Positions 45,827 to 53,510 of a stretch of 64,000 bases of DNA are shown piece after piece (within the stretch, counting starts at the first letter, position 1; every line of letters starts with the position of its first letter). Made by a program: the position numbers and the translations under genes. The DNA is taken from positions 124,001 to 188,000 of the forward strand of contig NZ_NSEA01000019.1 of assembly GCF_002734285.1 (NCBI RefSeq). The letters are read 5' to 3'. Under the pieces are notes generated by a model. That model ran no database searches. It saw only the letters and a list, made by a program, of their open reading frames with translations, and was not told the DNA's origin. The stretch is from Fredinandcohnia onubensis (GTDB taxonomy: Bacteria; Bacillota; Bacilli; Bacillales; Bacillaceae_L).

Positions 45827-46486
45827 ATGAAAAAAAGAATCGTGTGCTTTGGAGATTCAAATACTTGGGGATTTAATGCTGCAAATTTAACTAGGTTTTC
45901 TGAAGAGATTAGGTGGCCATGCCTTTTGCAAAAGAATCTAGGGGGTGATTACCAAGTAATAGAAGAAGGTTTATCTGGTAGAACGAGTGTAGTAGATGAT
46001 CCATTATTTGAAGGATTGAATGCGTTTACCTATATTCATCCGTGCCTAATGAGTCATTCGCCTTTGGATCTTGTGATTATAATGCTTGGTACAAATGATA
46101 CAAAAGAAAGGTTTGGACTAACCGCATTTAATATCGCCCAAGGGATTACTAGATTAGCACAAAAGGCAAGTAGAACAGCAGCAGGAATTGATGGTTGCTA
46201 TCCGAAAGTATTGGTAGTAGCACCACCACCAATCGGTAAAGGTTATGATAGTAGCAATGTTAGACATTCGATGGGAGAACATTGTGACATAAAATCAGAA
46301 GAATTTCCAACGTATTTAGAAGAGATGTTACTCCGCGAAAATATTCACTTTTTGAATTTAGGCAAAAAAGTATCAATGAATAACATTGACTATATGCATC
46401 TAGATGAAGTGGGTCACAAGCTTACTGCACAACTAGTCCAAAACAAAATAACAGAGATAGTTGGAGGGGGAAATAATAATGTTTAA
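45827..46486 (+). CDS. SGNH/GDSL-family hydrolase
   Basis: 219 residues. FGDSNTWGF near residue 7 has the nucleophile Ser; LSGRTS, LGTNDTK (oxyanion Asn) and DYMHLDEVGH (Asp and His) complete the four blocks. No signal peptide is seen, so it is cytosolic. In this locus a de-O-acetylase of sialic acid or its products is plausible, but the sequence alone only shows an esterase fold. ATG 45827 has GGAGTGAAG at a somewhat long spacing. It overlaps the next gene by 8 bp. Confidence 0.8.
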   Translation: MKKRIVCFGDSNTWGFNAANLTRFSEEIRWPCLLQKNLGGDYQVIEEGLSGRTSVVDDPLFEGLNAFTYIHPCLMSHSPLDLVIIMLGTNDTKERFGLTAFNIAQGITRLAQKASRTAAGIDGCYPKVLVVAPPPIGKGYDSSNVRHSMGEHCDIKSEEFPTYLEEMLLRENIHFLNLGKKVSMNNIDYMHLDEVGHKLTAQLVQNKITEIVGGGNNNV

Positions 46487-47882
46487 AAAATCTTTATTAT
46501 CCATGGTAAGTTTTATGTTACTTTTCTCGATTTTTTTAACAGCTTGTAGTAGTGACAAAAAGTCGGAAAATGCTTCAAATGAAAAAGACAATGGTAAAGA
46601 CACAGTTGAACTTTCTTTATGGCTAACACCACAATGGAAAGGTGTTTTAGATGGTTCTGAAGAAGGCGCAGATTATGATAGCTTCTTTAAACATGCGGCT
46701 GAGAGATTTTCTGAAGAATATGATGAATACAATGTAAAAATTAACGTTGAAGTCATTGCTTCAGACCAAAGGGACGAAATGCTAAACGTTAATTTAAATG
46801 GTGGTACACCTCCAGATATTTTCTATGAAAGTGTATTTGCTATGGGAGATTATGTTCACAGAGGTGCTCTAGTTCCTTTAAATGATATTGTGGATGATGA
46901 AGCAAAAAGTGATATTGCTCAGAGCTACTGGGATACGGTAACTTTTGGGGAAGATATCTATTTCTATCCGTACTCACATATGCCTGGTACGTTAGTCTAT
47001 AACGCTGATATGTTCAAAGACGCAGGTCTTGAAAAATATATCGGATCTGAAGATGAGATTAAAACGTGGTCATTAGAAGAGTATGAAGAAATTCTTAACG
47101 GACTTAAAGAAAATACACCTAAAGATAAATATTCAAATGCATTCCCAATGGGTCTATATGCTTTAAATAATCAAGGAGACACTTGGAATCTTGCATATTT
47201 AAGAATGTTTGGAAATGAATTCTTTGATGAAAATGGCAATATTGTACTTGATGATGAAAACGGTGCCAAGGCCACAGCTTGGTTGAAGAAAATTTATGAT
47301 GAAGGCCTAACGAATCCAGGTGCTGAATCTGTATCATCAAATGATGTAAATGCAATGTTTCAAAACCAACAACTTGGCGTTAGTTTTACGAACTCAGTGC
47401 TATTTAATAACTTAAAAGCAGATATGGAAGGCGGAAATGTGCCTGAATTTGATGCAAGACTTGCTAATATTCCATCAGCTAGTGGTGACCCATTATCATT
47501 CACTTATGTAACTGGTGCTGCTGTATTTGATACAGGGGATGAAACAAGAATGAAAGTGAGTAAGGATTTTGTGAAATTCTTCTCTTCTGATCCTGAACTT
47601 GTGAAATCATCTAAAAATGGTGTACCTGTTCGTACGAGCGTAGCTGATCAATATAAAGACGAAAATCCATTATTTGCTGCATATGACGCAAACGCAGAGT
47701 ACATGTTTAGTTTTACAGGAAACGTACCTGGTTATAGTGAATTAAGACAAGTACTATATCCTGAGCTTCAAGCATTATACATCGGAGAAAAAACACCTGA
47801 AGAAGTAGTCGCTGATTATCAGAAAAAAGGTAATGACGTAATTGAAAAGTCAAAAGCTGACTCGGTAATCTTTAATAAATAG
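46479..47882 (+). CDS. Carbohydrate ABC transporter substrate-binding lipoprotein 2
   Basis: 467 residues. Lipobox LTAC (Cys23), then the CUT1 binding-protein fold: ELSLWLTPQWKG near residue 45, GTPPDIFYESVFAMG, YSHMPGTLVYNADMF, and VTGAAVFDTGDET. The protein is rich in Asp and Glu. It is a diverged relative of the 39425 lipoprotein. ATG 46479 follows TTGGAGGGGG and overlaps the hydrolase stop. The second transporter suggests that two forms of sialic acid, or free and bound forms, are imported. Confidence 0.88.
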   Translation: MFKKSLLSMVSFMLLFSIFLTACSSDKKSENASNEKDNGKDTVELSLWLTPQWKGVLDGSEEGADYDSFFKHAAERFSEEYDEYNVKINVEVIASDQRDEMLNVNLNGGTPPDIFYESVFAMGDYVHRGALVPLNDIVDDEAKSDIAQSYWDTVTFGEDIYFYPYSHMPGTLVYNADMFKDAGLEKYIGSEDEIKTWSLEEYEEILNGLKENTPKDKYSNAFPMGLYALNNQGDTWNLAYLRMFGNEFFDENGNIVLDDENGAKATAWLKKIYDEGLTNPGAESVSSNDVNAMFQNQQLGVSFTNSVLFNNLKADMEGGNVPEFDARLANIPSASGDPLSFTYVTGAAVFDTGDETRMKVSKDFVKFFSSDPELVKSSKNGVPVRTSVADQYKDENPLFAAYDANAEYMFSFTGNVPGYSELRQVLYPELQALYIGEKTPEEVVADYQKKGNDVIEKSKADSVIFNK

Positions 47883-47901
47883 TCGAATTTAGTTTCTATA
47901 A

Positions 47902-47927
47902 GTAGGCCCCAGTTTTTTGGGGCTTAC
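47902..47927 (+). other. Intercistronic hairpin
   Basis: GTAGGCCCC (47902-47910) pairs with GGGGCTTAC (47919-47927) across a T-rich loop. It lies between lipoprotein 2 and its permeases. Confidence 0.65.
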
Positions 47928-47950
47928 CTATTGGAAAGGAAAGGGTGCTT

Positions 47951-48823
47951 ATGAAAGTAAATCACCATGCAATAAAGCGCAATCTAACTGGCTACCTTTT
48001 TATTACACCACAACTTTTGTTTTTTTGTATATTTCTTGTTTATCCAATTTTTGAAGGAATACGCCTAAGTTTATATAAAATTAACTATCAAAATATGACG
48101 TTCGTTGGATTTGATAACTATACTGCGTTATTTAATGACCCAGTCTTTATGAAGGCTACGCTAAATACGGTTGTCTTTGTTGTTGCAATCGTAGCATTAA
48201 CCGTGACATTTGCTTTATTTGTTGCAGCCTCTATTTTTGATAAAAATTCTAAATATGTATCGTTTATTAGAGGAAGTTACTATATACCTGTTATGGTCTC
48301 AATGGTTGTAATGAGTATGATTTGGAGCTTTTTATTGAATCCTGCTAACGGACTCATCCCTTATTTTGCTAGGGAACTGGAATTACCAGTTGTTAACTTC
48401 CTTGGTGATAAGAACTTAGTATTACCAGTGGTTATCTTTGTAACATTTGCAACAAACGTTGGTCAGGCTATTATTCTCTATATTGCAGCTATGATCGGTG
48501 TACCAAAAGAATTATTTGAGGCAGCTGAAGTTGATGGTGCCAACCGTCGTACCATTATTTTTAAAATATTGATACCTTTAGTAAAGCCTATTACTTTATA
48601 CATTATCATTATCAACATTATTGCCGTATTAAAGATATTCGTAGTTATTCAGCTATTAACTGGTGGAGGACCAAATAATGCTTCCACTACATTAATGTAT
48701 TTCCTTTACAATAATGCATTCAAATACAATCAACTTGGCATAGCATCTGCTGTAGGTGTAATTATGTTTGTTATTGCACTTTTATTATCAATTCCACAGC
48801 TTAGATCTATGTTTAAGAAATAG
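47951..48823 (+). CDS. ABC transporter permease 2A (MalF type)
   Basis: 290 residues, six membrane segments, EAA loop EAAEVDGANRRTIIFKILIP near 195. The extended periplasmic loop of true MalF is absent, as in other small CUT1 permeases. ATG 47951 follows GGAAAGGGTG. It is followed 11 bp later by its partner. Confidence 0.9.
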   Translation: MKVNHHAIKRNLTGYLFITPQLLFFCIFLVYPIFEGIRLSLYKINYQNMTFVGFDNYTALFNDPVFMKATLNTVVFVVAIVALTVTFALFVAASIFDKNSKYVSFIRGSYYIPVMVSMVVMSMIWSFLLNPANGLIPYFARELELPVVNFLGDKNLVLPVVIFVTFATNVGQAIILYIAAMIGVPKELFEAAEVDGANRRTIIFKILIPLVKPITLYIIIINIIAVLKIFVVIQLLTGGGPNNASTTLMYFLYNNAFKYNQLGIASAVGVIMFVIALLLSIPQLRSMFKK

Positions 48824-48834
48824 AGGTGAAATCA

Positions 48835-49677
48835 ATGTTTAAAAGAAAGAATAAACGCAAAAGAGATGCATTCGACATAGTCTCTAATATTATAGTCATA
48901 TTTTTTGCGCTCTTAAGTTTATTTCCTCTGTATTGGCTAATTACTAGTTCTCTAAAAAATAGTGCTGCTGTTGTAAAAATGCCACCAGATTGGTTTCCAA
49001 AAACATTTAACCTTGATAACTATGTCGACGTATTCAGTAATCAGCCCGCATTACAATGGACTTTCAATAGTATCATCGTTTCATTAGTATCGACAATTGC
49101 TTTGATTATTGTAAGTTCCTTGGCTGCATATGCTTTTTCAAAACTACAGTTTAAAGGGAAAAATATCATTTTTATTATTTTCATTTCAAGTCTAATGGTA
49201 CCTAAAGAAGTATTGATTGTTCCGTTATACCGTATTGTTGATAGCATGGGAATGGTTAACTCACTTCATGGAATGATTTGGCCAAACGTAGCAACTGCTT
49301 TCGGGGTATTTTTATTAAAAGGATTCTTTGATAATATACCAGATTCATTGAGAGAGTCTGCTAGGATGGATGGGGCAAGTGAGTTAAGAACATTTTTCAA
49401 AATTATGCTCCCAATGGTGAAACCAGGTATTGGTGCACTGTTTATTCTTTATTTTGTACAGGTATGGAATGACTATGTCTGGCAATTAGTTATTGGACAA
49501 GATGAAAGTGTTAAGACGTTAATGGTTGGTACAGCAACACTTATGCAGGACTTGAATCCAAACTTCGCCTATAAAATGGCCGGTGCAACAGTGGCTGCGA
49601 TACCATTGTTAATCATCTTTATTTTCTTCCAACGTTATTTCACTGGTGGTTTAACAGCGGGTGCAGAAAAAGGATAA
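48835..49677 (+). CDS. ABC transporter permease 2B (MalG type)
   Basis: 280 residues with six membrane segments. ESARMDGASELRTFFKIMLP near residue 180 is the EAA loop; KMAGATVAAIPLLI and FTGGLTAGAEKG mark the C-terminus. ATG 48835 follows GAGGTG; GTG 48826 lies in that ribosome binding site. It completes importer 2, which, like importer 1, has no ATPase gene. Confidence 0.9.
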   Translation: MFKRKNKRKRDAFDIVSNIIVIFFALLSLFPLYWLITSSLKNSAAVVKMPPDWFPKTFNLDNYVDVFSNQPALQWTFNSIIVSLVSTIALIIVSSLAAYAFSKLQFKGKNIIFIIFISSLMVPKEVLIVPLYRIVDSMGMVNSLHGMIWPNVATAFGVFLLKGFFDNIPDSLRESARMDGASELRTFFKIMLPMVKPGIGALFILYFVQVWNDYVWQLVIGQDESVKTLMVGTATLMQDLNPNFAYKMAGATVAAIPLLIIFIFFQRYFTGGLTAGAEKG

Positions 49678-49765
49678 TTGCAGAACGCTCCCACATGAAT
49701 GGGGGATAAATGCAAATAGAGTATACCATTCAGTTGGGTTCAAAAATCCATCTGAAAATAAAGGA

Positions 49766-49806
49766 ACTCAGACTAAGAATTCCACATTTAGTGGTTACGT
49801 CTGAGT
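49766..49806 (+). other. Nested hairpin before nanE
   Basis: ACTCAGAC (49766-49773) pairs with GTCTGAGT (49799-49806) and encloses CCAC-ATTTA-GTGG. No T-run follows. It may be a leader element or an operator for the RpiR-type regulator. Confidence 0.5.
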
Positions 49807-49871
49807 GACCTACCTCGTGTAGGGTAAAAAAATCGTGGCGAAATGATCTTATATAATGGGGATGTTTTTTT

Positions 49872-50561
49872 ATGACAACGAATGCAAGCATACTTGAATC
49901 ATTAAAAGGGGAACTTATTGTCTCATGCCAGGCTCTTCCTGAGGAGCCTCTACACAGTCCGTTTATTATGGGAAGAATGGCATATGCAGCTATGCTAGGA
50001 GGAGCTAAAGGTATTCGAGCTAACAGTGTGGAGGACATAAAAGAAATTAAGAAAACAGTGAACTTACCTATCATTGGTATTATCAAGAGTGTGTACGAGG
50101 GTTCAGATGTTTTCATTACTCCAACCATGAAAGAAATTGACGCGTTAGCTGAAGAAGGTGTGGACATTATTGCACTGGATGCAACGAAACGGGTGAGACC
50201 TGATGGAATGACGATTAATGAAGTATTTCCGCTCATTAGACGAAAATATCCTAATCAATTATTTATGGCAGACTGTTCAACATATGAGGAAGCAGTGAAT
50301 GCATCTGAATTAGGTTTTGATTGTATTGGCACAACACTAAGCGGGTATACCGAATATACAAAGGGAGTTTCACTACCTGATATTGATTTGGTTGGCAGAT
50401 TGACAAATGACTTTTCAATTCCTATTATTGCTGAGGGTGGCATTTGGAGTCCGGAAGAGTTAAAAACGGTCTTTGATCTAGGTGTGCATACCGCAGTTGT
50501 TGGAACTGCAATCACAAGACCAATGGAAATTACGAAAAGATTTGTTGCTGTCATAAAATAA
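49872..50561 (+). CDS. nanE: N-acetylmannosamine-6-phosphate 2-epimerase
   Basis: 229 residues, typical NanE barrel. [15 protein letters not shown] at the start, the LDATKR segment and [11 protein letters not shown] near residue 130, and [11 protein letters not shown] near 187 are family signatures. It turns N-acetylmannosamine 6-phosphate into N-acetylglucosamine 6-phosphate. ATG 49872 follows ATGGGGATG. NanK, which makes its substrate, is encoded next. Confidence 0.93.
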   Translation: MTTNASILESLKGELIVSCQALPEEPLHSPFIMGRMAYAAMLGGAKGIRANSVEDIKEIKKTVNLPIIGIIKSVYEGSDVFITPTMKEIDALAEEGVDIIALDATKRVRPDGMTINEVFPLIRRKYPNQLFMADCSTYEEAVNASELGFDCIGTTLSGYTEYTKGVSLPDIDLVGRLTNDFSIPIIAEGGIWSPEELKTVFDLGVHTAVVGTAITRPMEITKRFVAVIK

Positions 50562-50596
50562 ACCGTCTGGACTTCGAAAATTGGCAGGTGAATGAA

Positions 50597-51475
50597 GTGA
50601 GAATTTTAGCTGCAGATATTGGTGGAACATCGATTAAGCTTGGTCTGTTTGATGAAAGTGGAACGATTGAGGTATTTAAAGAATTCGATACGGAAGCTAA
50701 AAAAGGCGGACCGTATGTGATCGAGAAATTGATTCATTTTATCGAGGAGTTTACCGATTTTGATGCAATCGGTATTAGTACTGCAGGACAAGTAGATGCT
50801 ACAACAGGTACAATTATATATGCCAATGAAAATATCCCGAATTACACAGGTATGAATGTTAAGGGTATTTTGGAAGATAAGTTTCATGTTCCTGTCAAAA
50901 TTGAAAATGATGTAAATGCAGCAGCATTGGGAGAAAATTATTTTGGTATTGGCAAGGACTTTGAGGATTTCCTTTGTTTAACCTATGGAACGGGAATAGG
51001 TGGAGCGATTATTGTAGATTCTAAGATTTACAAAGGTAAAAAAGGGATTGCCGCAGAATTCGGTCATATGATCTCACATCCTTCTGGTTTGTTGTGTGGT
51101 TGTGGTCGTAAAGGTTGCTATGAAATGTATGCCTCGACTACCGCATTAATCCGTAACGCACAAAAGATAAATAAAGAGTTTACGAATGGCAGAGTCATTT
51201 TTGATACGTACAATGAATGTTCGAAACTTAAAACTATCGTGAACGATTGGGAAAATGAGGTTGCTATAGGACTAGTCTCATTAATTCATATTTTTAATCC
51301 ATCAGCTATCATACTCGGTGGTGGTGTAATGGAACAAGAAATGCTCATTGAAAATGTCTCTAAGAAGGTTAAAAGCCTTGTAATGGAAAGTTTCTCAGAT
51401 GTTCAGATCGTGAAAGCAACTCTAGGAAATAAAGCGGGGTTATTAGGAGCGGTATCCTTGCACCTACAAAACTAA
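50597..51475 (+). CDS. nanK: ROK-family N-acetylmannosamine kinase
   Basis: About 292 residues. [14 protein letters not shown] is the ROK ATP motif; [12 protein letters not shown] and GTGIGGAI are substrate and phosphate regions; the zinc cluster is [10 protein letters not shown] with His in EFGHM. Phosphorylates N-acetylmannosamine at O6. GTG 50597 has AGGTG 8 bp before it; GTG 50588 lies within that site. The gene follows nanE, and the assignment to mannosamine relies on this context. Confidence 0.88.
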   Translation: MRILAADIGGTSIKLGLFDESGTIEVFKEFDTEAKKGGPYVIEKLIHFIEEFTDFDAIGISTAGQVDATTGTIIYANENIPNYTGMNVKGILEDKFHVPVKIENDVNAAALGENYFGIGKDFEDFLCLTYGTGIGGAIIVDSKIYKGKKGIAAEFGHMISHPSGLLCGCGRKGCYEMYASTTALIRNAQKINKEFTNGRVIFDTYNECSKLKTIVNDWENEVAIGLVSLIHIFNPSAIILGGGVMEQEMLIENVSKKVKSLVMESFSDVQIVKATLGNKAGLLGAVSLHLQN

Positions 51476-51501
51476 ATTCGTATAAATGTTAGGGGTGACC
51501 C

Positions 51502-52356
51502 ATGGCTAAAATAGATATATTTTCAACTATCCAATCTAAGTATGAAGAATTTACAAATACAGAGAAAAAGGTTGCTGACTATATACTAGAAAATAAAGAT
51601 AAAGTGGTATATATGTCAATCACCGATCTAGCAGATGCTTGTAATGTGGGGGAATCAAGCATTTTCCGATTCTGTAAATCGATGGATCTTAAAGGATATC
51701 AGGAATTTAAAATTGCACTAGCCCATAGTACCGCACTGGAGAATGAAACCCCACAACTAGCTAGTGAAATTACCTTGCAAGACACAATTGAAGAACTTTC
51801 ATCAAAGATATTAACAGCAACCGTTAATACTCTTACAAAAACGCAAAATTTAATTAACTTTTCTGATATTTGTAAAGCGATCGATTTACTAATTGATGCC
51901 AAACGAATTCACTTCTTTGGAGTCGGATCATCATCAATGACCGCTATGGAAGCTAAAAATAAATTTATGAGAATTACGAACAAAACGGATTGTTCTTTCG
52001 ATAGTCATCTACAAATCATGTCGGCTGCGTTAATGTCAAAAGATGATGTTGCCGTCATAATTTCTTATTCCGGTTCAACAAAAGATATGATTGAATTAGC
52101 GAAGGTTGTAAGGGAAAGAAAAGCAAAGATTATCGTTATCACGAGGTTTGCCAAATCTCCTTTGGCCGGTTACTCTGACATAACTCTCTTATGTGGAGCC
52201 AATGAGGGCCCACTACAAGGGGGAAGTCTAACAGCTAAGATTTCACAGCTTTTTTTATTAGATGTACTTTACGCTGAATATTTCAAACGAACAAATGATT
52301 TGTCAATTAAGAATAAAGAGGCCACTGCAAAAGCAGTAATCGAAAAGATGCTGTAG
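51502..52356 (+). CDS. MurR/RpiR-family transcriptional regulator
   Basis: 284 residues. The N-terminal HTH_6 domain has YILENKDKVVYMSITDLADA and GESSIFRFCKSMDLKGYQEF; the C-terminal SIS domain has FGVGSSSMTAMEAKNK near 135 and SYSGSTKDM. SIS domains bind phosphosugars, so the effector is probably N-acetylmannosamine 6-phosphate or glucosamine 6-phosphate. It closes the nanE-nanK unit. Its start follows GTTAGGGGTGACC. Confidence 0.92.
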   Translation: MAKIDIFSTIQSKYEEFTNTEKKVADYILENKDKVVYMSITDLADACNVGESSIFRFCKSMDLKGYQEFKIALAHSTALENETPQLASEITLQDTIEELSSKILTATVNTLTKTQNLINFSDICKAIDLLIDAKRIHFFGVGSSSMTAMEAKNKFMRITNKTDCSFDSHLQIMSAALMSKDDVAVIISYSGSTKDMIELAKVVRERKAKIIVITRFAKSPLAGYSDITLLCGANEGPLQGGSLTAKISQLFLLDVLYAEYFKRTNDLSIKNKEATAKAVIEKML

Positions 52357-52377
52357 GGTTAAATGTTCACAAAAAAG

Positions 52378-52419
52378 GGTTGTTAACTCAAATGTAGATT
52401 TGGTGTTAACAACCTTTTT
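52378..52419 (+). terminator. Terminator of the nan operon
   Basis: GGTTGTTAAC (52378-52387) and GTTAACAACC (52405-52414) are exact complements, followed by TTTTT. Confidence 0.9.
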
Positions 52420-52554
52420 GCATAAGTGGGGGCACATTTTCATGAATTTATCTCACCATCATCTTCAACATCTTGAAAAAACACCTTAGTAGACACATTG
52501 AATAAGCGCTGTTAAAGTGGGGAATTCGGCATAATCGTATCTGGGAAAAACAAA

Positions 52555-52595
52555 GGCACAATGAGTGAATAAAATCCCCTCTTTGTGTCTTTTTG
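52555..52595 (+). terminator. Terminator-like hairpin, family 2, copy d
   Basis: GGCACAATGAG (52555-52565) pairs, with one mismatch and a G-U, with CTCTTTGTGTC (about 52580-52589); TTTTT follows. A decayed GGGAC-like stretch (GGGAAGGGAACCCGACCC) starts at about 52611. The rest of the 52357-52728 gap has no gene. Confidence 0.6.
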
Positions 52596-52728
52596 TATTA
52601 AGCTAAACTGGGGAAGGGAACCCGACCCTCTGTCATAAATTATTTTTAGTTGAGATAGAAACTCCGGTACTTTAAGATATAGGTTAGTAAATGAAATACA
52701 TAGAATTAGTCTTTAAGGAGAATTTAAA

Positions 52729-53403
52729 ATGAGCACGATTTATACAACCTATCAACTTTCGGAAAGGTTTGAAGTGGCTTTTAACCAAATACATGACTCG
52801 TTAAAATCTATTGTTAAGATTCAGGATGATAGATTCAAAGTACTCTTAGATGTTGGTTCGAGGAAGCATCAAATCATTAGGGAATTTTACGACGACTTAA
52901 AGCAATATGCAAAACTTCGAAACTCCCTTGTGCATGATAAAAAGCAGCTAGGGTTTTATATTGCTGAACCTCATATCGATGTTGTCAAACAAATTGAAAA
53001 AATCGCGGCAATCTTTAGTCGGCCTAATGTTGCACTTGCGATTGCAACAAAAGAGGTAATAACTGTTGGCTACGAAGACGATCTCATCGATACGTTTCAA
53101 ACTATTAAAAGGTATGGATTTTCGCAATATCCTGTTTATAAAGGGAAAGAATGTGTGGGGCTTCTTAATACTGGGGACATTGTGAGATGGGTGACCGAAA
53201 ACGTAACAACTACAATTGTTGATTTGTCAGGTATAAAAGTAAAGGATGTCCTATCTAGCGTCCGTCAGCATCCAATAGATTTTGTTGCAAAATCTATCGA
53301 TATCTTTTCAATAGAAGATATTTTTGAGGAAAAACATAAGAAAAAAATAGATTTAGAAGCTTTATTATCACGGAAAATGGAAAAAATGATGAGATTCCAT
53401 TAG
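52729..53403 (+). CDS. CBS-pair protein with HEPN-like N-terminal domain
   Basis: 224 residues. Residues 1-90 are helical and contain RNSLVH at 64-69, an exact Rx4H pattern as in HEPN domains. Residues 100-220 form two CBS motifs (VITVGYEDDLIDTFQTI, YPVYKGKECVGLLNTGDIV, then KVKDVLSS). CBS pairs bind adenosyl nucleotides. The combination suggests a nucleotide-sensing protein, with RNA cleavage a speculation. ATG 52729 follows AAGGAGAA. It stands alone beside the dynamin-like cluster. Confidence 0.65.
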   Translation: MSTIYTTYQLSERFEVAFNQIHDSLKSIVKIQDDRFKVLLDVGSRKHQIIREFYDDLKQYAKLRNSLVHDKKQLGFYIAEPHIDVVKQIEKIAAIFSRPNVALAIATKEVITVGYEDDLIDTFQTIKRYGFSQYPVYKGKECVGLLNTGDIVRWVTENVTTTIVDLSGIKVKDVLSSVRQHPIDFVAKSIDIFSIEDIFEEKHKKKIDLEALLSRKMEKMMRFH

Positions 53404-53463
53404 GTTTGGTTACTGCATGGGATTTGATTGAGATTGATTATACTAATTAATCTTATAAAAAAA

Positions 53464-53510
53464 GGTCCAACGAGCTGTTTTTTAGTGCTCGTTGGGCCTG
53501 TTTGTGTTTT
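53464..53510. terminator. Terminator-like hairpin, family 2, copy e (bidirectional)
   Basis: GGTCCAACGAG (53464-53474) pairs with CTCGTTGGGCC (53488-53498); A-rich before, T-rich after. A GGGAC repeat follows 22 bp later. Confidence 0.75.
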
